Source of the DNA: Lachnospiraceae bacterium UBA938
GTDB taxonomy: Bacteria > Bacillota > Clostridia > Lachnospirales > Lachnospiraceae
Length of the DNA: 16,188 nucleotides
Reading direction: 5' to 3'
Assembly: GCA_002293475.1 (NCBI GenBank)
Contig: DBDG01000069.1
Coordinates: 1-16,188 of the forward strand
Shown here: piece after piece, positions 1 through 7,372 of the stretch
Position numbering within the stretch: position 1 is the stretch's first letter
Layout: every line of letters starts with the position of its first letter
The notes under the pieces: model-generated
Told to the model about the DNA's origin: nothing
The model's input: only the letters and a program-made list of their open reading frames with translations
Database searches by the model: none
Position numbers and translations under genes: made by a program

Positions 1-1178
1 TGGAAGGCATAGGTCGCCTGCAGGCCCGCCGCGTCGGCCGGCGGGGCCGATCGGGCGTAGCCGGCTATTTCATCGGCATCTAGCCGCCGCTCCCAGATGT
101 CCAGCTGTGAAATGCAGCCTTTCAGCCAGTTCTGCCCGTTTAGGCCGTTATCCACCACTTCGGCGCCGATGTGCAGGCAGGGGTCCGCCAGCTCGACCTC
201 AATGGGAAACAGCCGGTCCAGCCTGCTGTCAAGCTCACCGTCGATATAGAGCTCCATGGCGTCGATATCATAGGTGAGGGCGAGATTGACCCACTGCTCC
301 GGCTTCACGCCGGCCCGCGACGTGAGGATGCTGTCGGCGCCGGTCGTTCCCCGCAAACCCTTTACCTTATACCCGTCGCCTGTCCTTTCGATGTAGAGGG
401 ACATGCCCGCGTCAGCCGTCACGTCGCCGTTGCAGAATACCGTCTGCTTTTCCCCCTCCCCGCACTCCTTAAAATACACCCAGGCCTGCACCGTGAAGGG
501 GTCGTTATGCCTTCCGCCTGGGTTGATCCACGGCTCGTTGTCGATGCTGGCAAACGTATGCCCAAGGAACAGCGCCCCTTTGGAATAGAGCCGGTACATG
601 GCATCATCCGCGGCTGCGACCGGCAGGTTTCTTATGGTCTCCGCCGCCGGGATCCGGCTGAAGTCAAAACAGGCCGTCAGCGATGTCAGCACATCAGTCT
701 CGGTTTCCATCATATAATGCAGAACTTGGTCGGCTGTCAGGGCGCTGTCAAAAAAGCGGGCCTGGCGCAGCTGGCCCACCGTATCCGGAAAGAAAACAAG
801 CGGCCCGCTGCTTCCGCTGCCCGTTCCCGTCAGGTCGGCGCTGGCGGCTTCGATCCCGTTGACATACAGGGTCGTGGCCGGCTTGCCGTACACGGCGCAG
901 ACATGTGCCCAGTCGCCTACCGGCACCGGCGCCTCTGTTGCGGCGATTATCTCCGGGAAGCCTTCCAGCCGGAAATAAAGCCTGTTTCCGGCTATGCCGA
1001 AGCTGAAACCGCCCGGCTGGGACAGGATAACTTTTGCGGTCAGCTTTTCCGTCACCCTGACGAAGGCGTCAACCGTGAACGGCACGGAGCCGTCCATCTG
1101 AAAGCCGACATCCGCCCTTCCCGAGGCGGTCTTGCTGCCGTCGAATTGAATCGCGGCATACTGGTAAGGGTAATCCAT
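1..1178 (-). CDS. Tandem LamG (concanavalin A-like) domain protein, 3' end beyond window
   Basis: The frame stays open from ATG at 1178 to the window edge, giving 392 codons without a stop. The start is secured by AAAGGAGGAG ten bases upstream. Residues about 8-155 form one LamG/laminin_G_3-like module (with FTVDAFVRV, WAHVCAVY and TTLYVNGIEA), and residues about 165-375 a second (PFTVQAWVYF, WVNLALTYD, MELYIDGEL, ISQLDIWERRLDADEIAGY). Each module is preceded by a phrase like LTACFDFS; a new one, LQATYAF, begins at the edge, so at least a third module is likely. Such beta-sandwich folds usually bind sugars or proteins. No signal peptide or lipobox is visible at the N-terminus, unusual for a LamG adhesin-like protein. 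The function is unknown; membership of the cluster is uncertain because this gene has its own upstream promoter and terminator-like structure. Confidence 0.85.
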   Translation of the reverse strand, partial: MDYPYQYAAIQFDGSKTASGRADVGFQMDGSVPFTVDAFVRVTEKLTAKVILSQPGGFSFGIAGNRLYFRLEGFPEIIAATEAPVPVGDWAHVCAVYGKPATTLYVNGIEAASADLTGTGSGSSGPLVFFPDTVGQLRQARFFDSALTADQVLHYMMETETDVLTSLTACFDFSRIPAAETIRNLPVAAADDAMYRLYSKGALFLGHTFASIDNEPWINPGGRHNDPFTVQAWVYFKECGEGEKQTVFCNGDVTADAGMSLYIERTGDGYKVKGLRGTTGADSILTSRAGVKPEQWVNLALTYDIDAMELYIDGELDSRLDRLFPIEVELADPCLHIGAEVVDNGLNGQNWLKGCISQLDIWERRLDADEIAGYARSAPPADAAGLQATYAF

Positions 1179-1188
1179 CAATACTTCT

Positions 1189-1198
1189 CCTCCTTTGG
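1189..1198 (-). promoter_or_regulatory. Ribosome binding site of the LamG gene
   Basis: The minus strand reads AAAGGAGGAG, then ten bases to ATG at 1178. It is an almost perfect Shine-Dalgarno sequence and decides the start of a gene whose stop is outside the window. Confidence 0.85.
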
Positions 1199-1254
1199 TG
1201 ACAAATAATTGGTTGCAAATACTGTTCTTTTAGTTGTATGCAAAGTATTGCTCT

Positions 1255-1317
1255 AAAAACAAAAGCAAGCGTTCCAATAGCAGACCTTAATTGATCTGTT
1301 AGCAGTACGCTTGCTTT
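1255..1317 (-). terminator. Long terminator-like hairpin with T-tract in the LamG leader
   Basis: On the minus strand, an 11-bp perfect stem (AAAGCAAGCGT with ACGCTTGCTTT; plus-strand arms 1262-1272 and 1307-1317) encloses a 5x5 internal loop and a second stem of about 9 bp with two G-U pairs (arms 1278-1286 and 1293-1301) around a 6-base loop. The stem runs straight into TTTTGTTTTTAG. This is the form of a Rho-independent terminator. It lies between the only good promoter and the LamG start, so it could work as an attenuator, or simply end transcripts arriving from the GH18 gene. No T-tract follows on the plus strand. Confidence 0.75.
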
Positions 1318-1351
1318 CCCCGTCATTATTCAATTGAAATCAATTAATTTT

Positions 1352-1380
1352 ATTCTATACGTCCTTTACTCTCTTGTCAA
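1352..1380 (-). promoter_or_regulatory. Sigma-A type promoter upstream of the LamG gene
   Basis: The minus strand has TTGACA (1380-1375), a 17-base spacer, and TAGAAT (1357-1352): a perfect -35 and a 5-of-6 match to -10 at ideal spacing. Transcription should start near 1345, about 27 bases before the terminator-like hairpin and about 165 bases before the LamG start codon. Confidence 0.7.
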
Positions 1381-1491
1381 GAATAAAGATGTATTTTGTT
1401 GAATCTTGTCGAATTGTCTTAAATTAATACGAGTCAACCCCGGGCACATAACATATGTACCTCATTTAACTAAGTAGTGACGGAAAGCAGC

Positions 1492-1531
1492 CTGCTGCCT
1501 TCCTCCGTCCGGCAACGAAGAAAGGCAGCAG
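1492..1531 (-). terminator. GC-rich hairpin downstream of the GH18 gene
   Basis: Arms CTGCTGCCTT/AAGGCAGCAG (plus strand 1492-1501 and 1522-1531) are perfectly complementary. On the minus-strand RNA the stem extends to 15 bp with G-U pairs, around a 10-base loop. It starts about 55 bases after the GH18 stop. The following sequence (GCTGCTTTCCG) has no proper T-tract, so it may be a weak terminator or an element protecting the mRNA 3' end. Confidence 0.45.
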
Positions 1532-1586
1532 CGCATAGATATGACGTGTGCTTTAAAAAGAAATGAGTTGCTTATCTAATATTAAC

Positions 1587-3104
1587 TCAGGGTGTAATCA
1601 GGCTTTCCCCCATCTGGGTAATCAACGTGCGTTCCGCACTGTCCTGGTTGCATTGCCAGACTATGATCCCACCTAGGTTTGTTTCCTGAATAAAGTCGAT
1701 CTTGGCCTGCAAGGACAGTTCATCCTCAAAAGATATGTACCAGCCGTAATGTACGGAGCTATCATCATCATTATAAAGATAAGGGGCTTTCACGCTGTCA
1801 TCAAAGACAAAATGCCAGCCGGTTCCTTCATTGGCAAATTCACTGTCAAGAACCATTCTTCCGCTTTCTTCCTTGACCGTATAGCCGCTCACGGCCAGAT
1901 CCTTAAACTCCCGGATCAGGGTCTGATCGACTTCCGCCGTGCTCGGCCGGGTCGGTTCGATCTCCGCCCCGACAATGGCATCGGACACGACGCTGGTCAT
2001 CTTCAGGTCCATCCCATACATCGGCGAACCGATATTCAGCTTGGCTGCCGGGATCGACTTGCCGAGCAGGAAGGAGACGGCACTGCGGACATCGGGCATC
2101 CCGCTGTTATGGCCGGTCATCCCTGCCCAAGTTCCGGCCAGGTCGTAGGTCATGATATTAATATAATCGAGATAAGGCTCTGCTGCCGCCCAGTCCTGAC
2201 AAGGCAGGGTGTAGCCGTATGAAGCAGAGGCGCAGGCGGTCAGTTTCTTGGTTCCGGCTCCGTAAGCGGCATCCATTGCTTCACGCAATCCCTGCGCCAG
2301 AAGCGCGAAATTGGCGTTGTCTTCGTCAGCGGTTCCCCAGATCGGGCAGCCTTCATCATCGGGGCCTTCCGGCCGTCTTTCGCCGTCCATATTACCGCCC
2401 TGATATTCCCAGTCGAGATCGATTCCGTCGATCCAAGGATATTGCTCCATCAGCTCCATACAACTGCTGATAAAGGAATCCCGGCCCGCTTCGGTATAAG
2501 CCATTTCCGAAAAATATCCACATCTGCTCCAGCCGCCGATCGCAATCAGTATATTGACATCCGGGTATTGCTGTGAAAAATGCTCATATTGGGCAAAATG
2601 ATTGACCGGCAGTGCCGGATCCACACTGCTTGCCGTTTCGTCCAGATAATCGGTCTCGGCATCGGTTGACTCAATCTTGAACGCCGTCCGCGGCTCGTTG
2701 CCGCCGTCACGCCAGTCAAAGCTGCTGTCAGAAGTTCCGTCATCCGGAGTGACCGCCCAAAAGGAATGGTTGATATAGGTAATCTGTTCCCAGGGGATCG
2801 AGGCCACTTCCCCGGCCGCCCCCTTACCGTACACGTTCCAGTTGGCAAAGTAAATAATCACTTCCTTAGGCCCGCTGACCACCGTCTCCGCTTCGGCCTC
2901 CGCCGCATCCGCTTCCTCCGCCTGGCCTTCCCCGGCATCGGTTTCCGCCGGCTCGGTTTCCTGCTCTTCCTGATTTACCTCAGTGTCCGTATTCTCTCCG
3001 TCACCGATATCTTGACTGCTGGCATTTCCGCAGCCGACCAAGGAAATGGCAATAAAGATGCCCGCCAATAACACTGCCATGATTCTTTTCCAGTTTTTCT
3101 TCAT
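1587..3104 (-). CDS. GH18 family chitinase-like lipoprotein
   Basis: The 505-residue product begins with a lipoprotein signal peptide (basic MKKNWKR, hydrophobic stretch, lipobox LVGC with Cys25) and a Glu/Ala-rich acidic linker to about residue 75, as expected of a cell-surface anchor. Residues about 80-505 form a GH18 TIM barrel: the strand motif IAIGGWS (188-194 region), the catalytic signature DGIDLDWEY at 226-234 with acid/base Glu233, MTYD at 318-321, and a terminal GGIIVWQ typical of the last barrel strand. Enzymes of this family cut beta-1,4 GlcNAc links in chitin or chitooligosaccharides, or act as endo-beta-N-acetylglucosaminidases; the substrate cannot be told here. AAAGGGAG precedes the ATG. 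An AT-rich 118-base gap separates it from the glycosyltransferase genes, so it may have its own promoter. No chitin-binding or LysM module is visible. Confidence 0.92.
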   Translation of the reverse strand: MKKNWKRIMAVLLAGIFIAISLVGCGNASSQDIGDGENTDTEVNQEEQETEPAETDAGEGQAEEADAAEAEAETVVSGPKEVIIYFANWNVYGKGAAGEVASIPWEQITYINHSFWAVTPDDGTSDSSFDWRDGGNEPRTAFKIESTDAETDYLDETASSVDPALPVNHFAQYEHFSQQYPDVNILIAIGGWSRCGYFSEMAYTEAGRDSFISSCMELMEQYPWIDGIDLDWEYQGGNMDGERRPEGPDDEGCPIWGTADEDNANFALLAQGLREAMDAAYGAGTKKLTACASASYGYTLPCQDWAAAEPYLDYINIMTYDLAGTWAGMTGHNSGMPDVRSAVSFLLGKSIPAAKLNIGSPMYGMDLKMTSVVSDAIVGAEIEPTRPSTAEVDQTLIREFKDLAVSGYTVKEESGRMVLDSEFANEGTGWHFVFDDSVKAPYLYNDDDSSVHYGWYISFEDELSLQAKIDFIQETNLGGIIVWQCNQDSAERTLITQMGESLITP

Positions 3105-3148
3105 AATTTTCTCCCTTTTAATAATACTGAATTTTGTTAATGGTTGCT

Positions 3149-3154
3149 ATTATA
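3149..3154 (-). promoter_or_regulatory. Possible -10 element for the GH18 gene
   Basis: TATAAT occurs on the minus strand 44 bases upstream of the GH18 ATG in an AT-rich gap. No good -35 hexamer sits at 17 bases, so this is tentative. Confidence 0.3.
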
Positions 3155-3222
3155 TACACAAGGTATATTTTACCGATTTTTAGTTATATTTACAATACAT
3201 AATGTCATTTTTTCTAAAAAAA

Positions 3223-4305
3223 CTAAAACAGATTAATATAAGGATTGTAATCACTGTTTTTAAAGAAATATCCGTTGGAGCTTATATTCAGCAGAAGCCG
3301 CCAGCTGATCGCGCGGCATCCGTAGATGATTGATTTTAAAATGAACCGCAAGGCAAGTCTTCTGTTGATTTCTTTGTTCAGGTAGGCGACGGCAAAGCTC
3401 AGTTCCCTCAGGTTCTTATTACACAAACCGATAAATTCCTTCTTCCTGGAAAACTTCCCATGGCTAAGATATATCTTTTTTTTCTTCACATGAGAATTAT
3501 AGTTATTGACCAGGCATTTGGTGAATTTCCTTACACTGTCCGCTTCCTTGGAAACATTTTTAATATCGACGGTCTGGCGTTCGATAAAATTATACAGGTT
3601 ATCCGTGCCCTGATGATACAGGTGCAGGCTCTCCATTACTACCACGGCATCATATCTCAGCATCAAACGGAATGAAAAATTATCATCTTCCGCGGTCCGC
3701 AGGGTAGCGTCAAAATCTCCGTTCTCCCTGACCACCTCACGGCTGATGACTAAAGTATCAATGTGATAACAATATACGTCATTAATTATGGCATATTCAA
3801 TAAAAAACGGAGCTTTCAGGAAAGCGATATTATCGTTAATCGTAATGTAAGACTCGGCCACGGCCTTATCAAAGTTATTTCTTAGCAGCATACCTTTTTC
3901 AAAAAGACCTACTGTTCCACCATCCATGGTCTTTGCCGTCCAGAATGAATAGCTCACTTTCACATGATATTCTAACATAGCCGCGATATGCTTTTCTAAA
4001 TGCTCCGGATACCATGTGTCATCAGAACTTAAAAAAGCAATATATTCGCCTTTGCTGCTCCTGATACCGACATTCCTAGCATACGCCGGGCCGCTGTTAC
4101 GATCGAGCTTGATATACTTTATTGCCACATGCTTGCTGATATAGGCGGCAACAGCCGCTTTGGTATCGTCATGGCTATCGTCGTCGATGATAACGATTTC
4201 CCAGGCGGGATAGGTCTGAGCGATGACCGATTCAATGGCCACGCCTAGCTTATCCGCCCGGTTATAGGTGGGGATAATTACGCTTACTAAAGGATATTCA
4301 TTCAT
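3223..4305 (-). CDS. GT2 family glycosyltransferase (downstream member of tandem pair)
   Basis: The start is ATG 4305, preceded by GGAGGTG at good spacing; an in-frame GTG at 4335 lacks a ribosome binding site. The product is 360 residues. The N-terminal GT-A fold opens with VSVIIPTYNRA, followed by the nucleotide-binding IIDDDSHDDT (residues 39-48) and the metal-site region FLSSDDTWYP (91-100); AEDDNF probably carries the catalytic base. The usual first Asp of D-S-D-D is Ser93 here. The C-terminal third is helical and basic (VKKKKIYL) without clear membrane spans, suggesting a cytosolic or membrane-associated enzyme adding a sugar from a nucleotide donor. By eye, about two thirds of residues match the neighbour at 5448-4360, so the pair arose by duplication. 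Donor and acceptor are unknown. Confidence 0.9.
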   Translation of the reverse strand: MNEYPLVSVIIPTYNRADKLGVAIESVIAQTYPAWEIVIIDDDSHDDTKAAVAAYISKHVAIKYIKLDRNSGPAYARNVGIRSSKGEYIAFLSSDDTWYPEHLEKHIAAMLEYHVKVSYSFWTAKTMDGGTVGLFEKGMLLRNNFDKAVAESYITINDNIAFLKAPFFIEYAIINDVYCYHIDTLVISREVVRENGDFDATLRTAEDDNFSFRLMLRYDAVVVMESLHLYHQGTDNLYNFIERQTVDIKNVSKEADSVRKFTKCLVNNYNSHVKKKKIYLSHGKFSRKKEFIGLCNKNLRELSFAVAYLNKEINRRLALRFILKSIIYGCRAISWRLLLNISSNGYFFKNSDYNPYINLF

Positions 4306-4328
4306 ACTGCCACCTCCGCTTGTAATAT

Positions 4329-4359
4329 CGGCCACGGAAATAATAACCGTGTTAAGCCG
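4329..4359 (-). repeat. Intercistronic inverted repeat between the two tandem glycosyltransferase genes
   Basis: The arms CGGC-CACGG (4329-4337) and CCGTG-(TTAA)-GCCG (4347-4359) pair as a 9-bp stem with a 4-base bulge and a 9-base loop, beginning right after the upstream stop codon. No T-tract follows, so it is more likely an mRNA stability or coupling element than a terminator. Confidence 0.4.
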
Positions 4360-5448
4360 TTAATACAGATTAATATCCGGGCTGTAATCCCGGTTCCGGA
4401 ACAGATATCCGTGGGAACATATATTCAGCAGGAGCGGTAAGGCGGCCGCCCGATATTCATAGATAGCTGACCTTAATATAAAATGCAAGGCCAGTTTCTT
4501 ATTGATTTCTTTGTTCAGATAAGCAAGGGCAAAGCTTATATCGGCTAGATCCTTATTACATGCCGCGACGAATTCTTTTTTCCGGGCAAAACCCTTATGC
4601 CTTAGGTATATCTTTTTTTTCTTTATATGGGACATATAATTATTGACCAGATGTTTGGTGAATTTTCTTACGCTGTCAGCTTCCCTGACGACATGCTTGA
4701 CATCGGCGGTCTGCCGTTCGATGAAATTATACAGGTTGTCCGTGCCCTGATGGTACAGAAACAGACTTTCCATAATCACGACAGCATCGTATCTTAGTTT
4801 AAGCCGGAAGTTAAAATTGTCATCCTCGCAGGCCTTTAACCCGGTATCAAAATTCCCACACGTACCGATAACCTCTCTGCTCATTACTAAAGTATTGATG
4901 CAGTCGCAAAATACATTATTAATGACGGCATATTCAATAAATAAAGGGGCTTTCAGAATAGCGATATTATCTTCTATGGTAATATAGGCGTCGGCAACGG
5001 CTTTATCAAACTGGTTCCGGTGCCACGTTCCTGCTTCAAAAAGCTGCACCGTCCTGCCGTCCAGTGTCTTTACCGCCCAGAATGAATAGCTCAGTTTAAC
5101 ATGATATCGCAGCATAACCGCGATATGCTTTTCCAGATGTTCCGGATACCAAGTATCGTCAGAATCTAAAAAAGCAATAAACTCGCCTTTACTCAGCTCT
5201 AAACCGACATTTCTGGCATGCCCGGGGCCATAGTTCTGTTCCAGTTTGACATACCTTATGGCTGCATGCCGGCGGATATATGCTTCAACCGCCGCTTCCG
5301 TATCGTCCTGGCTGTGGTCGTCAATGATGATGATCTCCCAGACGGGATAGGTCTGACCAATGACCGAATCAATGGCGGCGCCTATCTTAGCTGCCCGGTT
5401 ATAAGTGGGTATAATTACACTGATCAAAGGATTCATCACGCTTTCCAT
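4360..5448 (-). CDS. GT2 family glycosyltransferase (upstream member of tandem pair)
   Basis: The product has 362 residues with the GT-A/GT2 layout: ISVIIPTYNRA (9-19), IIDDHSQDDT (about 41-50), a complete FLDSDDTWYP metal-binding region (Asp95, Asp97, Asp98), and CEDDNF as likely catalytic-base segment. Conserved blocks shared with the downstream paralogue include YHQGTDNLYNFIERQT and KKKKIYLRH. Two starts are possible: ATG 5448 with a GGGAG site 9 bases upstream, or ATG 5436, which overlaps the previous gene's stop as TGATG and matches the paralogue's N-terminus better; both imply translational coupling. It is presumed to transfer a nucleotide-activated sugar; specificity is unknown. Confidence 0.9.
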   Translation of the reverse strand: MESVMNPLISVIIPTYNRAAKIGAAIDSVIGQTYPVWEIIIIDDHSQDDTEAAVEAYIRRHAAIRYVKLEQNYGPGHARNVGLELSKGEFIAFLDSDDTWYPEHLEKHIAVMLRYHVKLSYSFWAVKTLDGRTVQLFEAGTWHRNQFDKAVADAYITIEDNIAILKAPLFIEYAVINNVFCDCINTLVMSREVIGTCGNFDTGLKACEDDNFNFRLKLRYDAVVIMESLFLYHQGTDNLYNFIERQTADVKHVVREADSVRKFTKHLVNNYMSHIKKKKIYLRHKGFARKKEFVAACNKDLADISFALAYLNKEINKKLALHFILRSAIYEYRAAALPLLLNICSHGYLFRNRDYSPDINLY

Positions 5449-6581
5449 CTGTTCATTCTCCCGAAAACTAGCTCCTTCAGTTCCACAAGTGCTTTAACCT
5501 GAACCTCTTGCGCTTTTTCCCTTGCCCGCTTCCTTTTCCTGATATCCAGCCGATAAACCAGTAAAAGAAGGACGATATGCTTCCCGGGAATCAGCTTCTG
5601 CGCGCGCCGGTTCAGGATAACTTCTCCCGGATCATAGCCGGCGATGCTCGCTTGCAGCACCGGATCGTTTACTAGTATCCGGAGATTTGCCATAAGTTTC
5701 CGTGACAGCTTCATCCTAAATACGCAGTTGAAGATCATCCGTAACGCACATTCACTGTAGGCATGGCAGAATAGAGCATTTACGACTTCCCGGCGCCGTT
5801 CCGGCCAGATGATGTCCCTGGCCTTATAGACGGTATGGGTAAAATCCATATAGCCTCTGTATGTGGCCGCGCTGCCATGGTTGTCCTGGTTATGGTAGTA
5901 AAAATAGAGCTGTTTTTGTTCATAATAAATGCTACAGGTATGCTCCAAATAGCACATAACGAAATAGATATCTTCCCAAGCTTTGATGGTCTCATCAAAT
6001 AAAATATGATGGGAGCTGATAATATCCGTTCGGTACAGCTTGCCCCAGGCGCTGCCGAACACCCGGTATCGGTTAAATGCCCGCATCCAGCCCGCCACCA
6101 GCTCTGTCACCTCGCCGCGTGACGGTATCAGCCGCGAAGACCCGCTCCAGTCCTCCGACTCCTGTCCAAAGAAATCAATCCGCTTTACGTTTCCCATTAC
6201 TAGATCGACGTTATATCGCAAATAATGTCCGAGCAATATCTCGATGGCGCAAGGATGCAGATCATCATCAGAATCCATAAAATAAACATACTCACCGGAC
6301 ATGCTTTGGATCCCCCGGTTGCGGCTGGCTGCCGGGCCGCGGTTCTGCTCGTTATGTAATAATAAGATCCGGGTATCCTGTTTTGCGTAAGCTTGGCTGA
6401 TCTTCCGGCTTTCGTCGGTGGAGGCATCGTCTATCAAGATGATCTCCAGATTACGGCAGCTCTGTCCGGTCACCGCCGCCAGACAGCGGGGCAAGTAGCG
6501 TTCGCAGTTATATATCGGAATGACTATGGATACTTTAGGGGAATTATTTACCGGTATAATAATCACCTCCCTTTTGTGCAT
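5436..6581 (-). CDS. GT2 family glycosyltransferase
   Basis: This 381-residue protein carries VSIVIPIYNCERYLPRCL (17-34), IILIDDASTDES (47-58), the metal-binding stretch FMDSDDD (Asp103, Asp105 to Asp107) and AWEDIYF as probable catalytic-base segment, all typical of family GT2. It is clearly more distant from the tandem pair than those two are from each other. The C-terminus has a short hydrophobic run (HIVLLLLVY) followed by a highly basic helix (RKRKRAREK), suggesting attachment to the inner membrane surface. It starts 32 bases after the deacetylase stop and overlaps the next gene. The start is doubtful: ATG 6581 has no ribosome binding site, while a strong one lies inside the first codons (see 6561-6575). 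Sugar specificity is unknown. Confidence 0.88.
   Translation of the reverse strand: MHKREVIIIPVNNSPKVSIVIPIYNCERYLPRCLAAVTGQSCRNLEIILIDDASTDESRKISQAYAKQDTRILLLHNEQNRGPAASRNRGIQSMSGEYVYFMDSDDDLHPCAIEILLGHYLRYNVDLVMGNVKRIDFFGQESEDWSGSSRLIPSRGEVTELVAGWMRAFNRYRVFGSAWGKLYRTDIISSHHILFDETIKAWEDIYFVMCYLEHTCSIYYEQKQLYFYYHNQDNHGSAATYRGYMDFTHTVYKARDIIWPERRREVVNALFCHAYSECALRMIFNCVFRMKLSRKLMANLRILVNDPVLQASIAGYDPGEVILNRRAQKLIPGKHIVLLLLVYRLDIRKRKRAREKAQEVQVKALVELKELVFGRMNRWKA
6561..6575 (-). promoter_or_regulatory. Strong Shine-Dalgarno sequence inside the annotated 5' end of the first glycosyltransferase
   Basis: The minus strand reads AAAAGGGAGGTGATT, close to the full anti-Shine-Dalgarno complement. It falls after, not before, ATG 6581. 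At normal spacing downstream, the in-frame codons are ATT, ATT and ATA; no ATG, GTG or TTG follows at the right distance. Translation may start at a rare AUU/AUA codon, or at 6581 by coupling. Confidence 0.5.
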
Positions 6582-6613
6582 GGCTGATGGGACCGTATAT
6601 AAGCATCCACCGG

Positions 6614-7372
6614 TCAGGCGTGAACAGAAACTCGATAACAGTCAATTCCCAGCAGCTCGGTTATGGGCACAAAATGAAATCCGCGTGTCCGCAAATCGGT
6701 AATAATCGTCTCCAGCGCCTCTACCGTCGGCTCTTTATTTTCATAGCTATGCATCAAGATGATCTCCCCAGGCCTGACAGCTTCGGTCATTCCTTCCAGG
6801 ATTTCTTCTTTTTGGGTCGCTACGAAGTCATAGGTGTTATAAGACCACATCAGGATGCCGTAATCTAGGTCGGCGACTGTCGCAAAAACTTCTCTGGACA
6901 GTTTTCCATAAGGAGGACGCATCAAACAGGTTCTTTTCCCGGTAAGCTCAAAAATGATCGCTTCGGTCCGCAAGATTTCTTCCTTGATTCTGCTTTGGCC
7001 GATCTGCGGCAAGGATAGATGGTCATAGGTATGGTTGATGATCTCATGGCCTTCTTTATGCACCCTCAATAAAATATCGGCATCTTCCTCAGTGTGGCGG
7101 CCATGAGCCGCGAACACAGCCGGCACCTGGTATTCTTTCAGGATGTCCAGGATCAGCGGCGTACATTGCCGGTCGGGTGCATCGTCGAAGGTCAGGGATA
7201 TTTTATTTCCTGCGGAATCTCCGTTCACATAAATGTTTGGAAAGCCAACTCGGTACTCCTCCATGAGCCTGTCCCAGTTTGGCCGCATATCTAATTCTTC
7301 CTGGGAGACTTTGCCGCCGGTGACATGCGAATATCTTAAGTCTAGCATTGTATTTATCATATTTTTTCCCAT
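6614..7372 (-). CDS. NodB-domain polysaccharide deacetylase (carbohydrate esterase family 4)
   Basis: With start at ATG 7372 the product has 252 residues. All five CE4 motifs can be read: TFDDAPD (catalytic base Asp63, metal ligand Asp64; the usual Gly after DD is Ala), NHTYDH (metal ligands His114 and His118), RPPYG (152-156), MWSYNTYDF (175-183) and ILMHSY with catalytic His208. The family removes N-acetyl groups from GlcNAc in chitin, peptidoglycan or chitooligosaccharides using a divalent metal. There is no signal peptide or membrane anchor, so it probably acts in the cytosol, as NodB does, and not on mature cell wall. Its place between an acyltransferase-like gene and three glycosyltransferases suggests it frees an amine for acylation (inference). 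An in-frame TTG at 7420 would add 16 residues but lacks a ribosome binding site. Confidence 0.9.
   Translation of the reverse strand: MGKNMINTMLDLRYSHVTGGKVSQEELDMRPNWDRLMEEYRVGFPNIYVNGDSAGNKISLTFDDAPDRQCTPLILDILKEYQVPAVFAAHGRHTEEDADILLRVHKEGHEIINHTYDHLSLPQIGQSRIKEEILRTEAIIFELTGKRTCLMRPPYGKLSREVFATVADLDYGILMWSYNTYDFVATQKEEILEGMTEAVRPGEIILMHSYENKEPTVEALETIITDLRTRGFHFVPITELLGIDCYRVSVHA

Larger units (their letters stand above)
1179..1586. other. Intergenic regulatory region between the GH18 and LamG genes
   Basis: This 408-base gap is AT-rich and has no convincing coding frame. It holds, in minus-strand order, a GC-rich hairpin downstream of the GH18 stop, a near-consensus sigma-A promoter, a long terminator-like hairpin with a T-tract, and the strong ribosome binding site of the LamG gene. 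The one open frame crossing it (1326-1069) has no ribosome binding site and runs over the LamG start, so I treat it as spurious. Confidence 0.7.

Noticed and set aside
490..690. Possible transposon or CRISPR-like repeat signals anywhere in the window
   Set aside because: I found no transposase motifs, terminal inverted repeats or regularly spaced direct repeats with unique spacers; the repeats present are short, in-frame and inside the PKS gene.
171..1208. A long plus-strand open frame of 345 residues
   Set aside because: It lies wholly opposite the LamG gene, whose minus-strand translation shows clear family motifs and a strong ribosome binding site. The plus-strand product has no recognisable motif and is rich in Arg, His and Gly as expected from a shadow frame.
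1069..1326. An 85-residue minus-strand frame crossing the LamG start
   Set aside because: No ribosome binding site precedes it, it runs through the terminator hairpin, and its second half is an out-of-frame reading of the LamG gene.
4306..4335. GTG 4335 as start of the last glycosyltransferase
   Set aside because: It has no ribosome binding site and falls inside the intercistronic hairpin, while GGAGGTG lies correctly before ATG 4305.
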